Assembly (NCBI RefSeq): GCF_900143005.1
Contig: NZ_FRCS01000005.1
Coordinates: 434,001 to 498,000, forward strand
DNA length: 64,000 nucleotides
Reading direction: 5' to 3'
Origin: Cryptosporangium aurantiacum
GTDB lineage: Bacteria; Actinomycetota; Actinomycetes; Mycobacteriales; Cryptosporangiaceae
In this document: piece by piece, positions 28,423 to 38,503 of the stretch
Numbering within the stretch: position 1 is the first letter of the stretch
Layout: each line of letters opens with the position of its first letter
The notes under the pieces: model-generated
Databases searched by the model: none
Told to the model about the DNA's origin: nothing
Seen by the model: only the letters and a program-made list of their open reading frames with translations
Translations under genes and position numbers: made by a program

Positions 28423-28626
28423 ATGCAGGCTGCCATCGGTGACCGGGTCCACGTCCACGGCCACACGGTCGGGGTGCCGGACCTCTGGGGCGAGGTCCTG
28501 GAGGTGCGCGGGTCGGAAGGCCAGCCGCCCTACCTCGTCGCCTTCAACGACGGTCACCAGGGCCTGATCTTTCCCGGCCCGGACGCCGTGATCGAACACA
28601 CCGGCCGGGAGTTCGCTCGCCGCTGA
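28423..28626 (+). CDS. DUF1918 domain protein
   Basis: A 67-residue SH3-like small protein: MQAAIGDRVHVHGHTVG, then GEVLEVRGSEGQPPYLVAF, then FPGPDAVI. The family is widespread in actinobacteria, often associated with stress or dormancy genes, and has no assigned activity. CGGAGG at 28408-28413 supports the ATG. Divergent from groES; first gene of the accessory stretch and 39 bases before a DUF72 gene in the same direction. Confidence 0.88.
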   Translation: MQAAIGDRVHVHGHTVGVPDLWGEVLEVRGSEGQPPYLVAFNDGHQGLIFPGPDAVIEHTGREFARR

Positions 28627-28665
28627 GCCGGTTTCCCGCCCCCGCTCACCGGGCATCGGGCCGAC

Positions 28666-29553
28666 ATGGGACGCATCCGGGTCGGAACGGCTTCGTGGAC
28701 GGATCGCACGCTCATCGCGTCCGGTTGGTATCCCGACGGCGTGGAATCCGCTCAGGAGCGCCTCGCGTACTACGCCGGGCGGTTCGACATCGTCGAGGTC
28801 GACTCGACCTACTACTCGCCGCCCGCGGAGAACACCGCGGCGCTCTGGGCTGAGCGCACACCGGACGACTTCACGTTCAACATCAAGGCGTTCGCGCTGC
28901 TGACCCAGCACCCCACCCGCCCCGGTTCGCTCTACAAGGACCTGCGCGACAAGCTCGGTGAGGCCGGCGAGAAGAAAAACGTCTACCTCCACGACCTGGA
29001 CGCCGCAGTGGTGGACGAGGTCTGGGAGCGGTTCCTGTCCGCGCTGGAGCCGTTGCGCGCGGCGGGCAAGCTCGGGGCGCTGCTGTTCCAGTTCCCGCAG
29101 TGGTTCCCGATCGGGCGGCGCAACCGGGAGTACATCCTCCAGGTCAAGGAGCGCTGCGGGCAGGACCGGATCTGCGTCGAGTTCCGGAACAAGACCTGGC
29201 TGTCCGAGGAGAACCAGGAATCGACGCTGTCGTTCCTCACCGACTACCAGGTGCCGTACGTGGTGGTCGACATGCCGCAGGGGCATGCGAGCTCGGTGCC
29301 TCCGATCGTGACGGCGACCAGCGACCTGGCGGTCGTGCGGTTCCACGGGCACAGCGACAAGTGGACGAGCAAGGACATCCACGAGAAGTTCGGGTACCTC
29401 TACTCGCCGGAGGAGATGGCGGAGTGGGCACCGAAGATTCGGGAGCTGCCCGCCAAGGAGACCCACGTCCTGATGAACAACTGCTACTCGGACTACGCGC
29501 AGACGAACGCGCAGCAGCTCGTGGACCTGTTGGACCTGGCGAACAAACCCTGA
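28666..29553 (+). CDS. DUF72 (YecE-like) TIM-barrel protein
   Basis: A 295-residue protein starting MGRIRVGTASWTDRTLIASGWYPDG; the DUF72 signature includes VEVDSTYYSPP, FNIKAFALLTQHPTR, CVEFRNKTW, and the late VLMNNCYSDYAQTNAQQL. The fold is a TIM barrel of unknown activity (COG1801). The last five codons and stop form one copy of a 25-base direct repeat whose second copy lies 1.28 kb downstream. The gene's 3' end therefore looks like the integration site of the cassette that follows, and the coding sequence was kept whole. Confidence 0.92.
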   Translation: MGRIRVGTASWTDRTLIASGWYPDGVESAQERLAYYAGRFDIVEVDSTYYSPPAENTAALWAERTPDDFTFNIKAFALLTQHPTRPGSLYKDLRDKLGEAGEKKNVYLHDLDAAVVDEVWERFLSALEPLRAAGKLGALLFQFPQWFPIGRRNREYILQVKERCGQDRICVEFRNKTWLSEENQESTLSFLTDYQVPYVVVDMPQGHASSVPPIVTATSDLAVVRFHGHSDKWTSKDIHEKFGYLYSPEEMAEWAPKIRELPAKETHVLMNNCYSDYAQTNAQQLVDLLDLANKP

Positions 29554-29559
29554 CGGCGC
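29535..29559 (+). repeat. Direct repeat copy 1 (DUF72 3' end)
   Basis: Twenty-five bases starting CCTGGCGAACAAACCCTGAC and continuing to 29559, identical to 30818-30842. It includes the codons for LANKP and the stop of the DUF72 gene. Bases immediately outside differ between copies. Confidence 0.95.
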
Positions 29560-29563
29560 TCAG

Positions 29564-30334
29564 TCACGCCGCCAGCGCTTCAGCGATCTCCTCGCGGCGC
29601 GACCACGGCTCGGCGCTCACGTCGTAGGCATGGAATGCGCTGATCATATCCGGGGATATCTCCTGGCGCGCATCATTCAGCAAGACATGATAGTTGATCG
29701 CCATACCCCGGGCAGCCCGCGTGTCAGTCGCCAAAAAAATGAGATTCTCTACCCTGTCCCGACGTGGATGATTGACCACTTGCAATACGCGCTCGGGCGC
29801 CGATCGAGATTTGGGAATGACGAAGTCGACCAGATGATCCAGCCCACTGCGACCGGAGAACTTAACCTGCGCGGTATACCGGATATCGTGGGCATCGAGG
29901 AACTTCGCCACCGTGTCCGTGAAGACCGGCTCGGACCGCGGCTGCGCCAAGACGAACATGTCGTCCAGGCCCAGCATTGCCTGCAGGAGACTGTGCGCCT
30001 TCTGGCCCAATTCGTGGGCCGAAGCTTCGACCTGCAGTTCATCGCCGACCAAGCGGACCCCGTGCCCAGCGAGCAACCTCGCGAAGAGCTCCTCCCGACG
30101 CCGACCTCGGCTCTCCACACCGGATGACTTCAGCTCAGCGAGTATGTAGCCGTCGTCCGTGAGTAGGTAGAGGTCGCTGGTCAGCTTCTCGGAGTAGATC
30201 TGAAGATGATCGTTGTGGCGATCCAGGAACGGCGTCGTCAACTCCGCCGTTGTCGAATTCAAGGCCTCTGCCGTCACCGTGCGTTGAATCCAGGAGAGGT
30301 AAGAATTAACCAGAAGAGTTGCATCGGCGTTCAT
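29564..30334 (-). CDS. DUF1828/DUF1829 domain protein
   Basis: A 256-residue protein. The N-terminal DUF1828 half has TPFLDRHNDHLQIYSEKL then LLTDDGYILAELKSSG, and EELFARLLAGHGV. LLQAMLGLDDMF joins it to the DUF1829 half (FTDTVAKFLDAHDIRYTAQV, SGLDHLVDFVIPKS). The two domains normally occur together; activity is unknown, with a nuclease-like or binding role not excluded. The ATG overlaps the DUF6978 stop (ATGA) and GGGAGGGG precedes it, so it is the second gene of a coupled pair. G+C is far below that of neighbours. It ends 5 bases from direct repeat copy 1. Confidence 0.85.
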   Translation of the reverse strand: MNADATLLVNSYLSWIQRTVTAEALNSTTAELTTPFLDRHNDHLQIYSEKLTSDLYLLTDDGYILAELKSSGVESRGRRREELFARLLAGHGVRLVGDELQVEASAHELGQKAHSLLQAMLGLDDMFVLAQPRSEPVFTDTVAKFLDAHDIRYTAQVKFSGRSGLDHLVDFVIPKSRSAPERVLQVVNHPRRDRVENLIFLATDTRAARGMAINYHVLLNDARQEISPDMISAFHAYDVSAEPWSRREEIAEALAA

Positions 30335-30741
30335 ACAACCCCTCCCTGGATGTCCGGCGTCGGCAAGTTTATTCGCTTACAGAAATCTTCGAGGGCCGCC
30401 CGATGGGTGGGGAATGGAGCTAGCCCTTCCGCCCACTTGGCTTCGTATCCCTCTCGAAACAAGTGCAGGTGTGGCGCACCGATATGCTCGCCGTCGGGAT
30501 TGGTGTGCGGAATCGACGTGCAGAGGCGAGCAAGGACGATGCCACGGCGGTAGCGGAGCTGGAACCGCGCTTTGCGGGAGCTCCGTCGCGATCGCCAGAC
30601 GTCCAACAAGAAGAACTCAGCCCCGTCCTCGCTCTCGATGGCAAGGTCATCATCCACCCCGGCGCTGAGATCTACGAGGGCGTCACGGCTGTAGATTTTG
30701 GGCATCCGCAGAAGATCGCGCGCCTGCCATTGCTCGAGCAA
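30331..30741 (-). CDS. DUF6978 family protein
   Basis: A 136-residue protein starting at TTG 30741, chosen because GGGAGGA (complement of 30745-30751) lies just upstream and because the family begins with a helix like QARDLLRMPK. Conserved parts: EFFLLDVWRSRR, RGIVLARLC, then PHTNPDGEHIGAPHLHLFREGY, whose clustered His residues could bind metal or form an active site, and the ending ALEDFCKRINL. Uncharacterised; its relatives, as I recall them, often sit beside DUF1828 proteins. First gene of the cassette operon. Composition is atypical, as for its partner. Confidence 0.8.
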   Translation of the reverse strand: MLEQWQARDLLRMPKIYSRDALVDLSAGVDDDLAIESEDGAEFFLLDVWRSRRSSRKARFQLRYRRGIVLARLCTSIPHTNPDGEHIGAPHLHLFREGYEAKWAEGLAPFPTHRAALEDFCKRINLPTPDIQGGVV

Positions 30742-30770
30742 CCGTCCTCCCGACGTCGCCGACGGCGTCG

Positions 30771-30776
30771 ACCCTA
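30771..30776 (-). promoter_or_regulatory. Candidate -10 of the cassette operon
   Basis: TAGGGT on the minus strand, about 20 bases before the ribosome site of the DUF6978 gene and inside the direct repeats. No good -35 is seen at 16-18 bases, so this is a weak call. Confidence 0.35.
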
Positions 30777-30817
30777 GCGGCTGCTGGCAACGCGCTCGCG
30801 CTATCCACCGGCTCTCC

Positions 30818-30842
30818 CCTGGCGAACAAACCCTGACGGCGC
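30818..30842 (+). repeat. Direct repeat copy 2
   Basis: Perfect copy of 29535-29559, immediately before the AraC-type gene. Here it is non-coding, a remnant of the DUF72 3' end duplicated by insertion of the cassette. Confidence 0.95.
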
Positions 30843-30868
30843 ACCCTTGGCATGGCACGATTCCGGAG

Positions 30869-31303
30869 GTGACCACACAGCACCTCCGCGACCTGGTCCG
30901 CCTGCGCAGGGTCCGCGACCGGATCGACCGGGAGTACGCGCAGCCGCTGGACGTCGAAGCGCTGGCCAGGGGTGCGCACATGTCGGCGGGGCATCTGAGC
31001 CGCGAGTTCAAGCGGGCGTTCGGCGAGTCGCCGTACGGTTATCTCATGACACGCCGCATCGAGCGGGCCATGGCCCTGCTGCGCCGCGGCGACCTCAGCG
31101 TCACCGACGTTTGCTTCGCGGTCGGCTGCTCGTCGCTGGGCACGTTCAGTACTCGCTTCACCGAACTGGTCGGCGTGCCGCCCAGCGTCTACCGACGTGA
31201 GGCGATCGGAAAGACGGCGGGGATCCCGGCTTGCGTCGAGAAGCAGGTGACCAGACCGATCAGGAATCGAGAAGCGTCGGCGCCCGAGCCGCACCTAGCG
31301 TGA
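30869..31303 (+). CDS. AraC family transcriptional regulator
   Basis: A 144-residue regulator that is little more than the DNA-binding domain: two helix-turn-helix units (LDVEALARGAHMSAGHLSREFKRAFG and LSVTDVCFAVGCSSLGTFSTRF, the second followed by GVPPSVYRRE). No effector domain is present. Start taken as GTG 30869 (VTTQHLRDLVRLRRVRDRID), the usual opening for this subgroup; the nearest purine run overlaps the start, so this is not certain. It heads an operon with a VOC protein and a UvrA-like ATPase and presumably controls it. Confidence 0.88.
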   Translation: MTTQHLRDLVRLRRVRDRIDREYAQPLDVEALARGAHMSAGHLSREFKRAFGESPYGYLMTRRIERAMALLRRGDLSVTDVCFAVGCSSLGTFSTRFTELVGVPPSVYRREAIGKTAGIPACVEKQVTRPIRNREASAPEPHLA

Positions 31304-31308
31304 CGCCC

Positions 31309-31716
31309 ATGGACGTCACCATTCACGCGAGCTTTCTCCCGCACGACGATCCGGACGCCATCCTGGCCTTCTACCGTGACCTCCTCGGCTTCGAAGTCCG
31401 CAACGACGTCGGCTACGAGGGGATGCGCTGGATCACGGTCGGCCCCGCCGGGCAGCCCGGCACGTCGATCGTCCTGCAGCCACCGGCGGGCGACCCCGGC
31501 ATCACCGAGGACGAACGCCGCATGATCGCCGAGATGATGGCCAAGGGCACCTTCGCCGGCATCGTGCTGGCCACCAGCGACCTCGACGACATGTTCGCGC
31601 GGCTCGAGGCCGGCGACGCCGAAATCGTGCAGGAGCCGACCGACCAACCGTACGGCGTCCGCGATTGCGCGGTGCGCGACCCCGCAGGCAATCTCATCCG
31701 CATCCAGGAGCTGTGA
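31309..31716 (+). CDS. VOC (glyoxalase/bleomycin-resistance) superfamily protein
   Basis: A 135-residue protein with two beta-alpha-beta-beta-beta units: ASFLPHDDPDAILAFYRDLLGFEVRNDVG (outline) and GIVLATSDLDDMFARLEAGDAEIV, ending in CAVRDPAGNLIRIQEL, the standard VOC terminus. It may bind or modify a small toxic molecule. It starts five bases after the AraC gene ends, and its stop is directly followed by the ATG of the UvrA-like gene. Confidence 0.9.
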   Translation: MDVTIHASFLPHDDPDAILAFYRDLLGFEVRNDVGYEGMRWITVGPAGQPGTSIVLQPPAGDPGITEDERRMIAEMMAKGTFAGIVLATSDLDDMFARLEAGDAEIVQEPTDQPYGVRDCAVRDPAGNLIRIQEL

Positions 31717-34068
<2,352 letters not shown>

Positions 34069-34128
34069 CCGAGCGAGCCCGGCTGGGTAATACCCGCAAA
34101 CGACCGTTGCGTCGGGTTAGGTGAACGC

Positions 34129-35064
34129 ATGAACCGGAGGATCAGGGTCCTCGTCATGGCCCTCGTTCTGACGCTCACCCCGTCCGGCTGCAGCCACGCG
34201 GCGGAGAACGACGGCACCGGTGCGAGCTCCACACCGCAGGCCGCCGCTCCCGCCTCGCAGGAACCCGTGCCGAAACCCCGGCCCGAACTCCCGCTCGGCG
34301 GCCGGACGATCTTTCCTCGTTACCGCGTCGTCGCGTACTACGGCAGCATCGGCGGCGGCACGCTGGGCGTACTCGGCGAGGAGCCACCGGACGCGATCGT
34401 CCCCCGCCTCCGTGCCGCCGCCGCGCCGTTCGCCACCCCGGAGCGCCCGGTACAGATCGCGTTCGAGCTGATCGTCCGCATCGCCGACCGGAAGCCCGGA
34501 CCGCGGGGCATCTATAGCCACAGCATCAAGCCCGCGGTGATCCGGCAGTACATCGAGGCGGCCGAGCGGGCAAAAGCGCTGGTCATCCTCGATATCCAGC
34601 CGGGCAGGCTGAGCTTCCCGGACGCGATCCGGCCCTACCGGTGGGCGCTGGAGCACCCGAACGTCGGCATCGCGCTCGACCCGGAGTGGCGGGTGGCCTA
34701 CGACGAGGTGCCGGGCAAGGTCGTCGGGCAGGTGTCGGCTGCCGAGGTCAACGAGGCCTCGGCGTACGTGGCGGACATCGTCCGGGAGAAGCAGCTGCCG
34801 GAGAAGCTGTTCCTGCTGCACCAGTTCCGGCTGCGCATGCTGCCCGACGTCGAGCGGATCCTCCCCCGGCGAGGGCTGGCGATGGTGCAGCACGTCGACG
34901 GTTTCGGTACCCGTAAGGCGAAGGACGCGACGTACGCCGCGGTGCGGCGTCCCGAGCAGTTCCACCTCGGCTACAAGCTCTTCTACGACGAGGACGTCGA
35001 GCCGTACGGCCCGTCCGAGGTACTGGCGTTCTCCCACCCCCCGGAGTACGTCAGCTACCAGTAG
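34129..35064 (+). CDS. Putative lipoprotein with barrel-like enzyme domain, function unknown
   Basis: A 311-residue exported protein. MNRRIRVLVMALVLTLTPSGC is a signal peptide; LTPSGC is a tolerable lipobox. An Ala/Pro/Glu linker then leads to a conserved-looking domain: RYRVVAYYGSIGGGTLGVLGE, then ALVILDIQPGRLSFPDAI, HPNVGIALDPEWRV, and LAMVQHVDGFG. Alternating strands ending in Asp/Glu-rich loops resemble a TIM-barrel glycosidase-like fold, but I recognise no named family. It follows the UvrA-like gene by 60 bases and is convergent with the large TPR gene. Confidence 0.7.
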   Translation: MNRRIRVLVMALVLTLTPSGCSHAAENDGTGASSTPQAAAPASQEPVPKPRPELPLGGRTIFPRYRVVAYYGSIGGGTLGVLGEEPPDAIVPRLRAAAAPFATPERPVQIAFELIVRIADRKPGPRGIYSHSIKPAVIRQYIEAAERAKALVILDIQPGRLSFPDAIRPYRWALEHPNVGIALDPEWRVAYDEVPGKVVGQVSAAEVNEASAYVADIVREKQLPEKLFLLHQFRLRMLPDVERILPRRGLAMVQHVDGFGTRKAKDATYAAVRRPEQFHLGYKLFYDEDVEPYGPSEVLAFSHPPEYVSYQ

Positions 35065-35068
35065 CGCG

Positions 35069-38000
35069 CTAACGGCGGCGGCGGGGTGGGACCTGTTGGC
35101 CGGAGCCCCAGCCGAGGGCCCGGACGGTGCCGGTGGTCTGGGTCAGCGCCCGCGAGTTACGCTCGTCCGACTCCAGCCGCGCCACCGCACCGTCCCGAAT
35201 CTTCACCACGGCCATCACCAGCGTGTTCTCCACGGCGCGAGGCGCCGACTCCAGCACCCCGACGGCCTGCTCGGCGGCCGAGGCGGCGTCCTCCATCCGG
35301 CCCAGGGCGCCGAACGTCGTGCTCGCCGCAGCCAGCGAGCGCGCCAGATCCGCGAGGTGCGCGTCCGGGTCGGTCTCGGCGAGTTCCCGCCGGAGGTCGA
35401 CGGCCTCGGCGACCGGCGACAGCGCCTCCAGCGGCCGCCCCAGCCGCACCAGCCGGTTGCCCAGGTTGTGCAGGGAGAGTGCCAGCTCCGGACCGTAGGC
35501 CGCGCCCTCGGCGTCGACCAGTCGCCGATACACCTCGACCGCCTCCTCGACCGGCGCCAGCGCCTCCTGCATCCGGCCGGCCTCGGCCAGCCGGATGCCG
35601 AGGTTGTTCAGCGACGCCGCGAGGTTCGGCAGGTAGGCGGCCGAGTTCGACGCGACGAGCCTGCGGTAGACAGCCACCGCCTCCTCCGCGGGCTGCAGCG
35701 CCTCGTCCCGCCGCCCGGCCTCGGCCAGCCGGTTACCGAGGTTGTTCAACGCGAGCGCCAGCGCGGGCAGGTGCGCCACCGAGTCGGCGGCCACCAGCCG
35801 CCGGTAGACGACAACCGCCTCCTCGGCCGGTTCGATCGACTCCTCCCACCGTTCCAGGTCCGCCAGGCTGATGCTGAGGTTGGTCAGCGAGAACGCCAGC
35901 TCGGGCTGGTAGGTGGCCCGGTCGATCACCGCCAGCCGACGGCAGACCGCCACCGCCTCCTCCACCGGCTCCAAGGCTGCTTCCCGGCGACCGGTCTCGG
36001 TGAGCCGGATCCCGAGCGTGTTCAACGCCCCGGCCAGCTCGGGCAGGTAGGCGACCGAGTCCTGGGCCGCGAGGCGGCGGTACGCCACGGCCGCCTCCTC
36101 CGCCGGTGGCAGGGCCTCCTCCGGACGACCGGCCTCCGCCAGCCCGGCGCTGAGCAGGTCCAGCGACATCGCCAGGTCGGGCAGGTACGTGGTGGGGTCC
36201 TTGACCGCCAGCCGACGCTGCACCGCGGCGGCGTCCTCGGCCGGGGCGAGCGCGTCCTCGGCCCGGCCGAGCGCGGAGAGCCGGATCCCCAGGTTGTTGA
36301 GGCACCGGGCGTACTCGCTCAACACGTCGGGCTGCGGGTCGGTGCCCGGACGCGCGGCCGCCACCAACCGCTCGGAGACCGCTGCCGCGATCGACGCCCG
36401 GCTCGGCGTGAAGCCGACCGACAGCACCAGCGAATCCAGCTGGCGCACGGTCTCCAGCGGAAGCTCACCCGCGGCCAGCAGGTCGCTGATCGCCTTCGTG
36501 TAGCGCACCGGGGCCAGCAGCGTCAGCGGCACCGCGTACCGGTCCGGCGCGGTCCGCAGCAACCACGGCAGCGAGACGTTGATCCGGTTCTTGGCGCGCT
36601 CCTGCCGCCGCGACGGGGTCGGAGCGGACAGGCAGCGGATCAGCGTGGTGGCCGCGTGCAGCGCCGCGAGCGGGTCGGCGTCCCCGCAGATGCTCGACAT
36701 CACCGCCGACCACTCCGGGTCGGACAGGCTCCCCGCCAGGTCGAGCAGGTGCGCGTCGGCGAGCCGCGCCGGCCGCGGCGGTGACCAGCCCTGCTCGGCG
36801 TTGCCCCGGTACAGGCGGGCCAGCGCGATCGCGACCTCGGCCCGCCGGTCCGGGGGCACCTGCCAGGGGGCTGGCACGGTCCGCAGCGCCCGGACCGCCG
36901 CGTCCGGGCTGGCCGCGGGCAGCAGGCTGACGACGGCCATCGCCCAGTCGCGCTGACCGTCCTCGATCGCGCAGCCGGCGGCGGCGAGCACCGCGGAGAC
37001 CTGGCGGCGTTCGTAGGCGAGCACACCGCCCACCGGGTCGGGTCCGCCCCCGTCCCGCCGCGTGTGCCGACGGAGTGACGGCGCGGTGGCGTCCAGAACC
37101 CGTAGCGCGGCGTCGGCGTAGAAGTCGAGCGTCGTCCCCCAGAGACCGGCAGGTGCCGGTGACGTCAGCCGGGCGAGGTCGGCAGACGGGAGCACGCCAT
37201 CAGCCACCGCCCGGTTCGCGAACGCGGCGACGGCGGCTCGCCAGACGGCCGCCGACTGCTCCGGACCGAGTTGCTGCGGCAGCGGCGGTAGCCAGACCGG
37301 CGTCGGCGAGACCCAGGAGCGCAGCCGATGCGCGTCGGAGAGGTCGGTGAACCACCCGTCAGGCGACCGTGCGAGCAGCAGCACGCGGATCCACGGCGCG
37401 GCGCCGTACTCGTCGATCGTCGCGAGCAACTCGCCGACCAGCGGCCCGACCGCCTCCGCCTGGTCGACGACCAGCAGCGTCGGGATCTCCAACTCGGCGA
37501 CGGCCCGGATGCCTGCGATCACCTCCGGGGCGCGCCGCAGCTGCTGCTCCCAGTACGGCTGGTCCGGCCCGGTCATCGCCAGGTCGGCCGGGGTCGTCGT
37601 GCGCCAGGTCACCGGCGGCAGCGGGAGGAAGCCCGCCACCCAGCCCCGCGCCTCCAGCGTCGCGCAGATCTGCCGCGCGGCGTGCGTCTTGCCCTGACCA
37701 CCCGCGCCGCACAGCAGCCGCAGCAACGGGCCGCGGTCGGCCTGAACGGCCCAGGCGACGAGTTCGTCCACCTCCGGCCGGGGCTGGGTCGGGACGATGT
37801 TCGCCTCCGGCCGCAGCCACTCCGACGCCAGCCCGACCGGGACGACGCTCACCTCGTCGAACAGCAGCGCCCGGACCTCGCCGAGCGTCTCGGGTACCGG
37901 GGACGGTGTCCGGACGCGGTCACGCAGGTCGGTGTCGTGGTGCACCGGGACCGGGAGGTAATCGGGCTCCGGCTCGGGGTCCCGGCTCGGTCCGCTCTCG

Positions 38001-38380
38001 ATCGCCAGCAGCCCGCCGTAGCCCGATCCGCCGTAGTCGTACGTCGTGTTGGGGTCGTACGCGGACACCGACCCGAGGCCGGCCTCGAACGGGTCGTACG
38101 CGGGCGAGCCCGGCCCGTGCCCCGGTGGTGCGCCGTAGGCGGCCTCCAGGTAGTCCGAACGCCCGCCTCGGTCGTCGCCGAACCCGTAGTCCTCCGGAGC
38201 GCCGTACCCCAGCAGCCCCCCGTACTCGTGTCCGGGCTTGTCGACGCCTTCGGACCGGACCTCGAACTCGACCCAGCCGCCCGACGCCCGCCGACGATCA
38301 GCCACCGCAGGTTCCCATGGCTCGTGCGGCTCCTTCGGCTCCCCGGCTACAGCAGCGTCGTGAGCTCCGTCGCTCGCCAC
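35069..38380 (-). CDS. P-loop NTPase with tetratricopeptide repeats (STAND-like)
   Basis: A protein of about 1103 residues. A Gly/Tyr/Pro/Asp-rich N terminus (about 1-150) lacks any recognisable domain. A P-loop NTPase follows: LLCGAGGQGKTHAARQI near 220 and Walker B TLLVVDQAE near 303. A helical middle precedes at least eight 42-44-residue TPR units (about 690-1020), each with a variant of LNNLGIRLAEAGRMQEALAPVEEAVEVYRRL (outline). This is STAND architecture, used for signalling or immunity, although no effector domain is visible. GTG 38380 is provisional: no good ribosome site was found. Convergent with the lipoprotein gene, divergent from a DUF72 gene. Confidence 0.8.
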   Translation of the reverse strand: MASDGAHDAAVAGEPKEPHEPWEPAVADRRRASGGWVEFEVRSEGVDKPGHEYGGLLGYGAPEDYGFGDDRGGRSDYLEAAYGAPPGHGPGSPAYDPFEAGLGSVSAYDPNTTYDYGGSGYGGLLAIESGPSRDPEPEPDYLPVPVHHDTDLRDRVRTPSPVPETLGEVRALLFDEVSVVPVGLASEWLRPEANIVPTQPRPEVDELVAWAVQADRGPLLRLLCGAGGQGKTHAARQICATLEARGWVAGFLPLPPVTWRTTTPADLAMTGPDQPYWEQQLRRAPEVIAGIRAVAELEIPTLLVVDQAEAVGPLVGELLATIDEYGAAPWIRVLLLARSPDGWFTDLSDAHRLRSWVSPTPVWLPPLPQQLGPEQSAAVWRAAVAAFANRAVADGVLPSADLARLTSPAPAGLWGTTLDFYADAALRVLDATAPSLRRHTRRDGGGPDPVGGVLAYERRQVSAVLAAAGCAIEDGQRDWAMAVVSLLPAASPDAAVRALRTVPAPWQVPPDRRAEVAIALARLYRGNAEQGWSPPRPARLADAHLLDLAGSLSDPEWSAVMSSICGDADPLAALHAATTLIRCLSAPTPSRRQERAKNRINVSLPWLLRTAPDRYAVPLTLLAPVRYTKAISDLLAAGELPLETVRQLDSLVLSVGFTPSRASIAAAVSERLVAAARPGTDPQPDVLSEYARCLNNLGIRLSALGRAEDALAPAEDAAAVQRRLAVKDPTTYLPDLAMSLDLLSAGLAEAGRPEEALPPAEEAAVAYRRLAAQDSVAYLPELAGALNTLGIRLTETGRREAALEPVEEAVAVCRRLAVIDRATYQPELAFSLTNLSISLADLERWEESIEPAEEAVVVYRRLVAADSVAHLPALALALNNLGNRLAEAGRRDEALQPAEEAVAVYRRLVASNSAAYLPNLAASLNNLGIRLAEAGRMQEALAPVEEAVEVYRRLVDAEGAAYGPELALSLHNLGNRLVRLGRPLEALSPVAEAVDLRRELAETDPDAHLADLARSLAAASTTFGALGRMEDAASAAEQAVGVLESAPRAVENTLVMAVVKIRDGAVARLESDERNSRALTQTTGTVRALGWGSGQQVPPRRRR

Positions 38381-38503
38381 CCACTCGTAGCGATCACGGG
38401 GGTGAGCGCCGCTCGGTTCAACGCGTTCACCACCCGTCTCGTGGGTCAATTCGCTCTGGATGGGAAAACCGCAGGCGGGCGCTCGACTCGAGGAGGAGAC
38501 GGC

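Larger units (their letters stand above)
29535..30842. mobile_element. Putative mobile cassette, DUF6978-DUF1828/1829 operon between direct repeats
   Basis: A 1308-base unit with perfect 25-base direct repeats at both ends and a two-gene operon filling it. Hand counts of four 60-base lines inside give 48-58% G+C, against about 75% for a line in the DUF72 gene just outside, so the insert is foreign in composition. Removing one repeat plus the insert would restore DUF72 followed directly by the AraC gene. There is no transposase or integrase, so mobilisation would be in trans or by homologous recombination. The boundary claim is seen in sequence; mobility is inference. Confidence 0.8.

Noticed and set aside
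29535-30842. Insertion sequence (transposon) interpretation of the direct repeats
   Set aside because: No terminal inverted repeats were seen and neither gene resembles a transposase; 25-base target duplications are also unusually long for an IS.
35096-36784. 562-residue plus-strand frame
   Set aside because: Antisense to the TPR repeats; Arg/Gln-rich with periodic structure copied from the TPR units.
37328-38503. Plus-strand extension of the second DUF72 gene to 641 residues
   Set aside because: The upstream part is antisense to the TPR gene and lacks coding character. The ATG at 38504 has a strong AGGAGGAG.
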